Under the pieces are notes generated by a model. The model searched no databases, was not told the origin of the DNA, and saw nothing but the letters and a program-made list of their open reading frames with translations. The translations under genes were made by a program, and so were the position numbers. From an uncultured bacterium (GTDB lineage: Bacteria > Verrucomicrobiota > Kiritimatiellia > PWTM01), in NCBI GenBank assembly GCA_938010045.1, contig CALLFZ010000001.1, positions 100,995 to 164,994 on the forward strand: 64,000 nucleotides of DNA. Reading direction: 5' to 3'. Below are positions 44,462-53,512 of this stretch, one piece after another; the first letter of the stretch is position 1, and each line of letters begins with the position of its first letter.

Positions 44462-45274
44462 ATGGGCGCGGTGGTCGCGATTACCGCTCCGGCCGACGAT
44501 CCGCGGTTTGAAGTCCTGGGCGTCTGCATCAGCGCGGTCAACCTCGAGCGCGCGGCCGGTCGAATCCTCGACGCCGTCCAGTGCGGCGGCATCACCTACG
44601 TATGCGTCACGGGCGTGCATGGGGTGATGGAGTGCTGCGACGACCTCGCGCTGCGCAAGATTCACAACGAGTCGCTCCTGACGGTGCCGGACGGCATGCC
44701 GCTGGTGTGGATCGCGCGGCGCCGTGGACTGGCGCAGGTGGGCCGCGTGTACGGGCCCGACTTGGTCCGCGAGATGCTACGGCGCACCGCCGGCCGGCCC
44801 ATCGGCCACTTTTGGGCCGGCTCGACGGCCGAGCGCCTCGAGGGCCTGTCCCAACGGCTCCGCCGTGACTACCCGCAGACAGCGATCGCCGGATTTTGGG
44901 TGCCGCCGTTCCGGCCGCTCGCGGAGCCGGAGTGGGACGAGATGGTCGCGAAGGTGCTGAAGTCCGATGCTCGCCTGGTTTGGCTGGGATTGAGCACGCC
45001 GAAGCAGGAGCGGATGGCGGCGGAGTTGGCGAGGCGCCTTCACGTGCGGCGGCCGACACCGGCACCTGGCCACGGCATCGTCGTCATCGGAGTCGGTGCG
45101 GCGTTCGATATTCTCGCCGGCTCGCGTCGCGAGGCTCCGCGCTGGGTTCAACGCTGCGGTCTGCAATGGGCGCATCGGATGCTGCAGGAACCGCGCCGGT
45201 TGGCGCCGCGCTATTTGCGAATCATCCCGGCCTTCCTCTGGGCGCTGGCGCGGCAACAACGTCGTTCGCCCTGA
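44462..45274 (+). CDS. WecG/TagA/CpsF-family glycosyltransferase
   Basis: This 270-residue protein starts four bases after the WbaP-like gene. FEVLGVCISAVNLERAAGRI and TYVCVTGVHGVMECCDDLAL form the acceptor side. TVPDGMPLVWIARRRG carries the conserved Asp of the family, and RLVWLGLSTPKQERMAAEL and VVIGVGAAFDILAGSRREAP are the standard signatures. Enzymes of this family add the second sugar (for example ManNAc or ManNAcA) to an undecaprenyl-diphosphate-linked sugar. Its place after a priming transferase makes the two a likely pair. Confidence 0.9.
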   Translation: MGAVVAITAPADDPRFEVLGVCISAVNLERAAGRILDAVQCGGITYVCVTGVHGVMECCDDLALRKIHNESLLTVPDGMPLVWIARRRGLAQVGRVYGPDLVREMLRRTAGRPIGHFWAGSTAERLEGLSQRLRRDYPQTAIAGFWVPPFRPLAEPEWDEMVAKVLKSDARLVWLGLSTPKQERMAAELARRLHVRRPTPAPGHGIVVIGVGAAFDILAGSRREAPRWVQRCGLQWAHRMLQEPRRLAPRYLRIIPAFLWALARQQRRSP

Positions 45275-45849
45275 CGGCAGAGGCCGACGATCGTTCGGGC
45301 TCAAGTGCGGTACCCGAGATCGCGGTCGTACCCGAAGGTGGCACTCGGTCCGTGCGGCGATCACCACGGCGCGCACGATCGCGAGCCGCCGGACGAACGG
45401 CGGCACTGCGGCACCACGTTGACGTCGACCGCGCCGCCGCACGCCCAAGCGATGGCGCGCTGCGCTGGGCACTGCACTCCATACGCCGCGCTTGCCGCGC
45501 GCCGCGTCCGCGCAGCTCTTGTTGCTTGAAGCGACTTGCCCGCAATCGTCCTGCGCAAGCGGGGCGACGGGGGACTGACCGCATAGATCGTGCTCATGCC
45601 CATCGTCCGACTCACGCCGGCATCGAAGAGGCTGGTAGAGTTTCTGCACTCTCACGGAGGATGGAACGGGCGAGGGCGTGCGGCGATGCCGCTGACGCCG
45701 GGCATGGAGGAGGCGATCGTATCGCCTTTCGATCGCCGTGCTGACCGAGGCGCTCGGCGGATCGGCCGTGGCGAAGGCGGCCCCTGGCCTCGCCGAGACG
45801 CACGACGGTGAGCGGCACGGGCATCAAAGTGAGGCGACGGCGCAGAAAT
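45275..45849. other. 575 bases without a supportable gene
   Basis: Forward and reverse frames are open only in high-GC, Arg/Ala-rich composition and have no recognisable motif. A reverse frame near 45361-45615 begins GMSTIYAVSPPSPRLRR but stays unidentified. This is the 3' flank of the radical-SAM relic and is probably decayed sequence too. Confidence 0.4.
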
Positions 45850-46620
45850 CGAGGTTTGTCAGCCCGACTCTCGCCAGCCTGTGGGACCATCCGGCGGTAT
45901 TCCTCCTTCGACACCCAGCGCGCAATCTCGGGAGGACGGAAGGCTTGGTGGCCGGGATGGGACTGGGCTGTGATGTTGACGTACGCATCGTTCGGTCAGT
46001 TTTCGGCGATCGATGCGAGAATCCGGAGCGACTTCTCGACGTGATTGGGCATCACGAGGTGCCGGTTCATCCGTCCGCACCGCATGATGCCGTCGGGCGG
46101 CGTGCGCGCAACTTGCACCGGTCGGTGCAGCTCCGGCGCGGCGGCCCGCGTGGTCTCGGGGTAGGAGGTGCGGCCGCGGAGGCACAGATCGCGGTGCGGC
46201 GTCCCGAGAGCTTCATGTCGGGCGCGTAGATATCCACGGTGCCGTCGAGCCGGCGGATGTTCTCGACCTGTTTGTATCCGCAGGTGTTGAGGGTGCACAG
46301 GCCGCGGCCGCCGGCAATGTCGAGCGCCTTCAGGAGGTGTGCCGCGGAGTGGGCTGCGAACCAAGCGAACAAGGTTGATGTTGTGGCCACCTTGCCGCTG
46401 GAGGTCCAGCCGCATCGCCGAACGATCTTCGACGGTGCATTCTGCGCCGCGGCCCAGGTGACGGATCTCCGAATTCGGCCAGAAAGCGCCGCGCGGATTG
46501 CCGCGTGGGAGAAGATCGTGTTCGGTCCCTGCCGACCGATCCGTGTCCCTTCCTCACTGAAGTGCGGATGGTGCGCGGCAATAACGAGACGCGCGCCGCA
46601 GTGGCGCGGACAGGGGATGT
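45850..46620 (-). pseudogene. Radical-SAM protein relic (PflA/COG1313-like), multiply frameshifted
   Basis: Pieces in three minus-strand frames line up in order with the family of pyruvate-formate-lyase-activase-like radical-SAM proteins. CPRHCGA lies near 46612, then SEEGTRIGRQGPNTIFS, LQRQGGHNINLV near 46405, AHLLKALDIAGGRGL, NTCGYKQVENIRRLDGTVDI, MNRHLVMPNHVEKSLRILAS, and finally PEIARWVSKEEYRRMVPQA near 45900. The CxxxCxxC cluster cannot be seen intact (the place reads SHAAIRAAL), and at least three frame changes are needed. The gene is therefore dead, though recent enough to be recognised. I infer the order from memory of the family. Confidence 0.72.
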
Positions 46621-47623
46621 GGGCGAGGTTCGGTGCACCGAGACGGTCGGATTCCGGCACGGGCAGCACTGGTCAGCCGTCGACGACGACCACGTGTTCG
46701 CTGCCGCTGGAGGGGATCGCCCGATTCGCCCGCGGCGAGGTTGCATCCGCGACCAGGGAATACGAATGAAATTGCACAGCTGTTCGCGGTGAAACGGTGA
46801 TGCGCCCACGGCCAGCGCAAGGGCGACAAAGCCGTCGGCCAACGCATGGGCAGTTGTGGCGGGCCGTTGGGAGCGGGCGGGCGCCGTGGCGCGGCAGGTC
46901 GAGGTCGTAAGAACGCCGGCGCTGATGGTCCAGATCTCGGCGATGGTGCTCAGGGCGTGGCGGCCAAGCGCGACGACAGAGTTTGCGCCGAGCGCGCCCC
47001 GTCATATGCCAGTGCTCTCCCAGACGTAGAGGGGGGCGAAGGAGCTGCTCTCTCCAGCGCTCTGGGCCGCACTTAATCGGTTGGCGACGAGAAACTGCGC
47101 GCCATGCAGGTAAACGGCGGGCGCGAGTATCGAAAGCGACGCGCACATCTCAAGGGCCGGTCCGACGGCCGATCGGATGGCCATTCCCAGCGAGGGGCGG
47201 AGGGGCACCGCACGCCGGCCAGCCAGATCTCGTCACCGCTGCGGGGTCGGCGAGGCTCAAGAGGGGCGAGCCGGCGCGATCGGTCGGGGGCGCGCGCGCG
47301 TCTCGCGCGGGCTGAATAACTCCGCGCCAGCGGTCTTGGCGAGTCGCCAGTTCGCCAGGATGAGAACAGGTGAGGTCGTTGCCCCGGTCGAGCGCATCCA
47401 TTCGTGCCAGGGAGCACCTGACCGACGGGGTCGCCGGCACCGAGAGCGAGCAGGGCGGCGATGGCTTCACGTGTCTTGTGCTGCGAAGAGGCAGGGGGGC
47501 GCAGCCGGAGATCATGCCGAGGATGTGGGAGAGCTGGGCGGCCGGCTCCCTTATACTCTGGGCGCGAACCCGTGCGGTCGTGGTGCGCGCCCGACGCACG
47601 GAGTCCGCGGGTTGGATTGGTCG
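46621..47623. other. About 1 kb without an intact gene; possible membrane-protein relic
   Basis: On the minus strand, short hydrophobic stretches (ALEMCASLSILAPAVYLHGA at about 47100-47180 and ALADGFVALALAVGASPFH near 46820) occur in frames broken by stops. This suggests another decayed gene, perhaps a permease. No plus-strand frame reads convincingly until the iron-sulphur gene. TATACT at 47552-47557 could be a -10 for that gene, but no -35 fits. Confidence 0.35.
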
Positions 47624-48823
47624 GTGAACGAACGAGTTCCTGCTGCGGTGAGGCGGCGCGATGTGCGCTGGCTGGCCCTCGCGATCTGGCTGCTGCTCGC
47701 GTGGCCGGGTCTGCCGGTCCCCGTGGCGCGCGTCCTGTCGGCCGCCGGTCCGTACGCGGCGGGGATCACGGCGCTGGCGGCCCGCGCATTCGTGTGGCCG
47801 CTGCTGGTGGCGCTTCCGCTGGCGCTATGGACGCGGGTGCGGCGGCGTGCGATCTGCCGGTGGGCATGTCCGCTCGGCCCTGTACTCGATCTTGTGTCGC
47901 GCCGGCCGGGACCATGCGGGCGCAGGTGGCCGCCGGTGATCGGAATGGCCGTGTTGGCGGCGGGCATAGGATTGGCGGTGGTCGGCGTGGCATGGGGCGC
48001 GTGGCTTGATCCGCTGGTGATGGCCAGGGCGGGCGCGAGGCTGGTGTGGGTGAGGACCGGTGCGGCGCTCATTTCCGCAGCATCGCTGGCGGTGACGGTC
48101 CTGATCTCGCTGCTGCGGCCGGGCGCGTGGTGTGGCTCGGTGTGCCCTCTGGGTGCGCTTCAGGATCTCCTCCAACCGGTCCGGGACGGGCTCGCCGCGG
48201 AGGGCACAGGTTCGGCCCCAAGATCGTTCGCGCGGCGTCGGTTGCTGGTCGGCCTCGGAGCGTTCGGACTGGGCGCGGGAGGTGGAGGCGCCGTGTGGGC
48301 CGCGAGTGCACCGCGAAGATTGCTGCGGCCGCCGAATGCCGCATCCGAATCCGACTTCCGGGCGCTGTGTCTGCGGTGCGGTCAGTGCGTCGCGGTGTGT
48401 CCCGCGCGGATCATCCGTCCCGACACAGGAAGCGACGGGGCGGGATGGACCTCATGGTGGACGCCCCGACTGCACTATTCTGATGACTTTTGTCGGCCCG
48501 ACTGTGTTCGGTGCAGTCACGTCTGCCCGAGCGGCGCGCTGCGTCCGATTGCGAATGCGGCCGAGAAAGTGGGGCTACGGATCGGTCGGGCCGAGGTGCG
48601 GCATCCGATCTGCTGGCTGACGGACGGACGGGAGTGCGCGATCTGCCGCGCGGTATGTCCCTACGACGCGATCACTGTGGAGACCGACGGGTTCGATTCG
48701 CGGATCGTGGTGAACCCGAACCAGTGCACGGGCTGCGGCGCGTGTGAAGCGGAATGCCCTGCCGAACCCGAGCGCGCGATCATCGTACACGCGCCCGACG
48801 CCCGTCCCGCGACCGGCGGATGA
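47624..48823 (+). CDS. Membrane polyferredoxin-like 4Fe-4S protein (NapH-NapG-like)
   Basis: The frame is open from 47177, but sequence before about 47620 is not protein-like; I start at GTG 47624 (399 residues). The first 200 residues have hydrophobic helices and two NapH-type motifs, CRWACPLGP and WCGSVCPLGALQDLL. Then comes FARRRLLVGLGAFGLGAG, a twin-arginine-like segment, followed by a ferredoxin part with CLRCGQCVAVCP, CRPDCVRCSHVCP, CAICRAVCP and CTGCGACEAECP (four cluster sites). It resembles NapH and NapG/MauM joined, a membrane electron-transfer module. Its redox partner is not in view. Confidence 0.83.
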   Translation: MNERVPAAVRRRDVRWLALAIWLLLAWPGLPVPVARVLSAAGPYAAGITALAARAFVWPLLVALPLALWTRVRRRAICRWACPLGPVLDLVSRRPGPCGRRWPPVIGMAVLAAGIGLAVVGVAWGAWLDPLVMARAGARLVWVRTGAALISAASLAVTVLISLLRPGAWCGSVCPLGALQDLLQPVRDGLAAEGTGSAPRSFARRRLLVGLGAFGLGAGGGGAVWAASAPRRLLRPPNAASESDFRALCLRCGQCVAVCPARIIRPDTGSDGAGWTSWWTPRLHYSDDFCRPDCVRCSHVCPSGALRPIANAAEKVGLRIGRAEVRHPICWLTDGRECAICRAVCPYDAITVETDGFDSRIVVNPNQCTGCGACEAECPAEPERAIIVHAPDARPATGG

Positions 48824-49120
48824 GGCAGGATGTTGCCGCCGGAGCGAGGTGCGCCGGCGCGGACGGACAGACGTCGGAGGGAGAACCACGACGGGAGAAT
48901 CGGGGACGGCATTGGAACGGTGGGCACTTAAACGCTTTCGGTTAGAGGATTCGCTGACGCTTGCGCAAACCGCCCGGCGCATGTGTTCTGGCTGCGTTCG
49001 GAACGCCGGGGTTGTCGGCGGGGAGGGACGGGGGTCTTCCGCGTCCGCCCAACCGGTCCGCGAGTGGACGGCTGACCCTCCCGGCGTTGGGCGCGTCGCG
49101 CGCCGCTGCTCGGTGGTCGA

Positions 49121-50320
49121 TCACCGCGCGGAACGGAGGCGGCGGAGGCACCAGCGGTATTCGGCTTCGATGGAGTCCACCACGTTGCGGGGCCGAACGG
49201 ATTGGGGAAGCGCGAAGAAGGTGTAGGTCTCGATTTCGAAGACGTTCGTTGAGCGGAGCGCTTCGGCCCAAACGTGCGCATCGAGGGCGCGCGCGCTGGA
49301 TCGGAGTGGCGGCACGGGCGAATGGAACAGCGGAATGTGGCAGTGGGTGCGCACCTCCCAGCGCGGCGGCGCGGTGCGCAGTTCAGCGAGCGCGTCGGGC
49401 AGATCGGTCCACCGTGCGCGCTCGAGAGAACCGTCCCACGCGCGTGTTTGGTGGAGGTACACGGGGTCGGCGAAGCGGCGGAGCGCGCGGCGGCCGGCGG
49501 CGGTGTTCGGCGCGGCGGGTGCGGCGCTGATCTGCAGTTTCGCGACCGGAATGCCGGCGCGGGATACGCGAAGCAGCGCGGCGGCCAAGTTCTCGCCGTT
49601 GACCCAGAGGTGACAGGTGTCGAGACAGGCGCCGAGGTGCGCGCGGATCATGCGCTCGGCGGCGGCGAGCGAGACGCCGGCGGCGCGGGCTAAATGCGGT
49701 GCGCCGATCGGGATCACAGAGTGCTCATAGATTTCGACCAGGCTGGCGGCGGTCTCGATCCAGCAGTCGGGTTCGGGCTCGATCGCGAGCACGATGTGGC
49801 GGCCGGTTGCCCGGCGAAGGCGGTCGAGTTCGCGAACGATCTCCATCCAGCGGCGGACGATCGCCGCGACCGCGGTGCGTCCACGCATCCACGGTCCGAA
49901 CGAGCCGGGGACCGTGCTGATGGAGCCGGGCACATCTTCGCGCAGCCAGGCGGCGAGGAGGCGAGCGAGCCGGCGCGTGTAGGCGACACGCGCCTCGGTG
50001 CGCCAGTCGGGTGCGTACACGCGCTCTTTGACGGGGCTGCCATGGAATCGGCCGTACGGAAAGCCGTTGATGGTGACGGCGTACAGTCCGAGCTCGTCGA
50101 ACCGGCGGCGGACGGTGTCCGACTGACCGGAGCGTTCGAGTTCGCGGGCGGCGCGGGCGGAGACGCGTAAACCGAGTCCGAATGGGTGGTCGGGCGCGAG
50201 GCGGCGGCGCAGCTCGACGCCGGCCGACTCGATCGCCGCCATCTGATCGGCCCAGCGTTCCCCGGGATGGATGTTCAGGCAGTAGACGAGATGGTGCGAA
50301 TGATCGGGGAGGGGCTTCAT
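49121..50320 (-). CDS. EboE-like TIM-barrel protein
   Basis: The ATG at 50320 begins the conserved part; the product has 399 residues. HHLVYCLNIHPGERWADQ at the N-terminus and GLGLRVSARAARELE are characteristic of EboE (metabolite traffic protein), and GACLDTCHLWVNGE and LAIEPEPDCWIET are the metal-site strands of xylose-isomerase-like TIM barrels. Known EboE is in the ebo cluster for export of metabolites such as scytonemin precursors, but here the other ebo genes are absent. It follows the aldose epimerase with a 28-base gap and probably shares its transcript. Bases 48824-49120 hold no gene. Confidence 0.78.
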   Translation of the reverse strand: MKPLPDHSHHLVYCLNIHPGERWADQMAAIESAGVELRRRLAPDHPFGLGLRVSARAARELERSGQSDTVRRRFDELGLYAVTINGFPYGRFHGSPVKERVYAPDWRTEARVAYTRRLARLLAAWLREDVPGSISTVPGSFGPWMRGRTAVAAIVRRWMEIVRELDRLRRATGRHIVLAIEPEPDCWIETAASLVEIYEHSVIPIGAPHLARAAGVSLAAAERMIRAHLGACLDTCHLWVNGENLAAALLRVSRAGIPVAKLQISAAPAAPNTAAGRRALRRFADPVYLHQTRAWDGSLERARWTDLPDALAELRTAPPRWEVRTHCHIPLFHSPVPPLRSSARALDAHVWAEALRSTNVFEIETYTFFALPQSVRPRNVVDSIEAEYRWCLRRLRSAR

Positions 50321-50348
50321 CGCGGCGGCATTATGGGTGGGTGGCGCG

Positions 50349-51401
50349 TCAGGCGTCGCGGTCGAGTTCGACGCGGGTGACAAATTCGGCGTCGAGCGCT
50401 TCGCCGGCCGGAAGCTCGATCACGCCATGGCCCTCCCAGCCGCGGGCGGCGAGGTTGACGCCGTTGTTCGCGTTGGCGGCGGGTTCGAGTGCAAAGACGG
50501 GGCGCTCGGTCGGGTTGAAATAGACGAGGTGGCGGACGTTGGGGGAGCATTCATAGCGGAGGCGGATGCCGCTGTCGGGCCATTCGATCGTGGCGCGGCC
50601 GTCAAACCCGCCGAGGCAGGTGTCGTAGCGGCGGTCGGTGGGCACGAGGCAGCCGTTGGCGCAGCGGAGGTCGGGTGGCAGGGGGGCGAGCGGCGCGTCG
50701 GGGAGGCAGTCGCCGTCGGGATCGGGCCAGACCCCGGCGGCCTGGAAGGCGATGCGGACGGGCTCGCCGTCGCGGGTGAGGTGGCGGCGGTAGTAGGGGT
50801 GCCAGCCGAAGCCGGCGGGCATGGCAGAGTCGCCGCGGTTGACGATGCGGAGACGCTGGATGAGGGCGGGGCCATCGAGGCGGATCTCGGCGGTCAGCTC
50901 CATGGCCCAGGGCCAGTTGAAATCGGGAACGGCGCGGGTGTCGAGGGTGAGGCGGGCAGCGGAGTCGGAACGTTCGAGGAGGGTCCAGGGGTGGTTCCGG
51001 GCGTCACCGTGGATCGCGTGATTCTCGCCGTTGCGGAGTTGGTATTCGCGCCCCGCCCACGAGAAGCGGCCGTTCGCGACGCGGTTCGAGTAGGGGATCA
51101 TCATCCAGCTTGCATAGCGCATCTGGAGCGCGGGATCGCGGACATCGGGGTAGAGATTGAGCCACTCGTTGCCGCGGCGTAGTGCCCAGGCCAGGATGCC
51201 GGCGCCGTCGCGCGGGGCAAGCACAAGGCGGAAGCGATCGGATTGCAGCGTGAGTTCGTCGCGCAGGGGGGCGCCACCCGATGGGGACGGAGCGCCAGCG
51301 CCGGGCGCACGGCGAGTGGCGGCGGCGGCGAGCGCGCCGAGTCCGAGGAGCAGCTCGCGACGTGAAAGGTGGGCGGAAGAGGGATGAGTGGAGCGTTTCA
51401 T
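50349..51401 (-). CDS. Aldose 1-epimerase-like protein with Tat-type signal
   Basis: The protein has 350 residues. SRRELLLGLGALAAAATRR is a twin-arginine signal, so it should be exported. The beta-sandwich has ASWMMIPYSNRVANGRFSW, NHAIHGDARNHPW (His of the mutarotase site), GFGWHPYYRR (the second His) and PVFALEPAANANNGVN with the catalytic Glu. Aldose epimerases interconvert anomers of sugars released by hydrolases. It overlaps the upstream GH28 gene by four bases. Confidence 0.88.
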   Translation of the reverse strand: MKRSTHPSSAHLSRRELLLGLGALAAAATRRAPGAGAPSPSGGAPLRDELTLQSDRFRLVLAPRDGAGILAWALRRGNEWLNLYPDVRDPALQMRYASWMMIPYSNRVANGRFSWAGREYQLRNGENHAIHGDARNHPWTLLERSDSAARLTLDTRAVPDFNWPWAMELTAEIRLDGPALIQRLRIVNRGDSAMPAGFGWHPYYRRHLTRDGEPVRIAFQAAGVWPDPDGDCLPDAPLAPLPPDLRCANGCLVPTDRRYDTCLGGFDGRATIEWPDSGIRLRYECSPNVRHLVYFNPTERPVFALEPAANANNGVNLAARGWEGHGVIELPAGEALDAEFVTRVELDRDA

Positions 51402-52783
51402 TCACGGGTCTCCCGGGTGGGCGTGGCTACCTCGGCGTCCGTCACGATGCGCGGCTCGATGGGCCGCTGGTCCCAGCGAAGGCCGTCGAGCGCAATGCCG
51501 GCGGCGTCATCGAGCACGACGGGCGGACGGCTGTCGGCGCACAGCGCGTGGATGCGGACGTTTTCGAAGGTGACGCTGCGCGCGTGGCGAAGGTAGAAGG
51601 CCCAGGCGGGCAGCTCCCCCCACATCAGCGCCTCCGGGTAGTCGCCCGCGCGCAGCGGCGGGCGCAGCGGGCACGCGTTGGCGTCGCGGCCGCCCTCGAC
51701 GGTGAGCTCGACGTCACGCACAACGACGTGGCGGACGGGGTGGTCCGGCACGCCGACGAAGGGGCAGCCGATACGAATGCCTTCGGCGCGGACGCGCTCG
51801 ATGAGCACGTCTTCGACGACGCCCGGACACTGCGGCGCGGGCGGCTCGTGGTCTGGACGGGGGCGGCGGAGGCCGACGCGCAGGAAGATCGCGTTGCGCG
51901 CGCCGCGAATGTCGAGATCGCGCACGCGCACGCGGCGGACGGCGCCACCATCCACGCTTTCGAGCGCGACGCCCGAGATGCAGCGGTACACGTTGGCGGT
52001 GGGCATGCTTTCAACGAGACAGCGCTCGATGACCAGATCCTCGACCTCGCCCACGCTATCGGTGCCAACCTTGATCGCATTGCACGTGGTGACGAGGCGG
52101 CAGTTGCGGACTGTGAGGTTGCGCATCGGGCGGCGTTTCATGCTCTTGAAGCAGATGGCATCGTCGGAGGTTTCGATGTCGCAGTCCTCAATGAGGACAT
52201 CGGAGGTGTCGCAGGGATCGATGCCGTCCACGCACGGCGCTTCGAGGGGGTTGCGGATCGTGAGGCCGCGGATCGTGACGTCGCGGCATGCATTGAGGCG
52301 GATGGTCCAAGAGCCGGCGTTGCGCAGGGTGACGCCGTCGATGCGGACGTTGGTGCAGGCCTCGAAGAGCACGATGTTACGGATACGAGGGACGTTCGGA
52401 TCCCAATCGAATGAGTGGTGGGCAACGGGGGAGAAGGCATGGAGGTCGAGCGGGCGGACTTGCCGGATGGGCAGGTTGGCCTGTCCTTCGAGCGTGCCGC
52501 GGCCGGTGATGGCGATGTTGGTGGCGCCGCGCGCGGTGATCAGCGCGGCGGGGTGGGTGGGCGCGATGCCGCGGAGGATGGCTCCCTCGGCGAGGTGGAG
52601 CGTGGTGTTGGGCGGCAGCGTGAGTGGCGGCACGAGGTGGAGGCCAGCCGGTACAACGACGCGGCCGCCGCCCTCGCGGGCGCATCGGGCGAGTTCATCG
52701 GCGATGCGGGCACCCGAGATCTCCGGGGGGTCGGCGGCCAGCGCGAGGGCGGGCGCGAGCGCGAGATACACGAGGCGGTTCAT
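51398..52783 (-). CDS. Secreted GH28 polygalacturonase-like protein
   Basis: This 461-residue protein begins with a signal peptide (VYLALAPALALAADPP) and forms a right-handed beta-helix. NAGSWTIRLNACRDVTIRG, then PCVDGIDPCDTSDVLIEDCD and SDDAICFKSMKRR give the GH28 catalytic aspartates (Asp of DGID and the Asp pair of SDDA). The family's later Gly-His-Gly site reads less clearly. It would cleave pectin-like galacturonan or a related polymer. It overlaps genes on both sides by four bases, in the middle of a tight operon. Confidence 0.87.
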   Translation of the reverse strand: MNRLVYLALAPALALAADPPEISGARIADELARCAREGGGRVVVPAGLHLVPPLTLPPNTTLHLAEGAILRGIAPTHPAALITARGATNIAITGRGTLEGQANLPIRQVRPLDLHAFSPVAHHSFDWDPNVPRIRNIVLFEACTNVRIDGVTLRNAGSWTIRLNACRDVTIRGLTIRNPLEAPCVDGIDPCDTSDVLIEDCDIETSDDAICFKSMKRRPMRNLTVRNCRLVTTCNAIKVGTDSVGEVEDLVIERCLVESMPTANVYRCISGVALESVDGGAVRRVRVRDLDIRGARNAIFLRVGLRRPRPDHEPPAPQCPGVVEDVLIERVRAEGIRIGCPFVGVPDHPVRHVVVRDVELTVEGGRDANACPLRPPLRAGDYPEALMWGELPAWAFYLRHARSVTFENVRIHALCADSRPPVVLDDAAGIALDGLRWDQRPIEPRIVTDAEVATPTRETRE

Positions 52784-53484
52784 GGCGAGGGCGGCGGAGG
52801 CGGCAGTGCTCGGAGGCGGATGTTGCGCAGCGCGGCTGAGGTGCGCCAGGTGGAGATGCTGAACGGGATGCCCTCTTCAATCTCGCCCGGGCGCATGTGG
52901 ACGCGGCGGCCACGAATATCCACATCCACGACGCGGCGGTCGCCGATGTCCGCGATGAGCCGATCTGCGTAGACGCACAGCGAGATCTCGTACCAGCGGC
53001 CGTTTTCGAACTCCATAAAGGAGGAGGTTTCGTTCTCTGAGGCATCCATGCCGTCGAGGCTCGATATGCCGACGATCGCGCCGCCCCAGCCTCCGACGAC
53101 AAGCGTGGCGTGGTTGGTGCCGACGGGGAAGGTGAGGCCGCAGAAGAAGTCGCCGCCGACGACGCGCATCGCCTCGAGGCGCACCTCGTAGTTCACGCGC
53201 GGTAGCGCACCGGTCCATGTGATGCCGGTGAGGTCCTCACCGGCGCCGAGGTAGATGGCGGGGCCGGGCGGCGCGTTCGTGGGCAGCGTCGACGGCGGAC
53301 GGTCGGGATAGGCAACGATCGGGCCGGGTCGGACGTAGCCGGTGTTGGTCCAGCCGGTGAGGTCGCGGCGGTTGAAGAGAGGACGCCACGCGTAGGGATC
53401 GTCGGCGCCGACGCACGGCGAGGCGAGCGCGGCGGCGAGGAACGCCAGCGGGAGCCAGCGCGCACGGCCGGGTGAAGGATTCAT
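52780..53484 (-). CDS. DUF1080-type (3-keto-disaccharide hydrolase/LamG-like) secreted protein
   Basis: The protein has 234 residues from the ATG at 53484, which has GAGGA at proper spacing; the ATG at 53493 would overlap that site. A signal peptide ends near LASPCVGADD. The sandwich has WRPLFNRRDLTGWTNTGY, YEVRLEAMRVVGGDFFCGLT, then FENGRWYEISLCVYADRLIA and FSISTWRTSAALRNIRLRAL, the usual order of this fold. Members bind or cleave modified sugars. It is the first gene of the operon with GH28, aldose epimerase and EboE-like genes, which suggests a polysaccharide-use function. Confidence 0.83.
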   Translation of the reverse strand: MNPSPGRARWLPLAFLAAALASPCVGADDPYAWRPLFNRRDLTGWTNTGYVRPGPIVAYPDRPPSTLPTNAPPGPAIYLGAGEDLTGITWTGALPRVNYEVRLEAMRVVGGDFFCGLTFPVGTNHATLVVGGWGGAIVGISSLDGMDASENETSSFMEFENGRWYEISLCVYADRLIADIGDRRVVDVDIRGRRVHMRPGEIEEGIPFSISTWRTSAALRNIRLRALPPPPPSP

Positions 53485-53512
53485 CGAATTCATTCCTCTT
53501 ATGGGCGCAAAT

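Noticed and set aside
51281..52414. 377-residue plus-strand frame opposite the GH28 gene
   Set aside because: Asp/Ala/Val periodicity arises from the complement of the beta-helix gene; no start signal.
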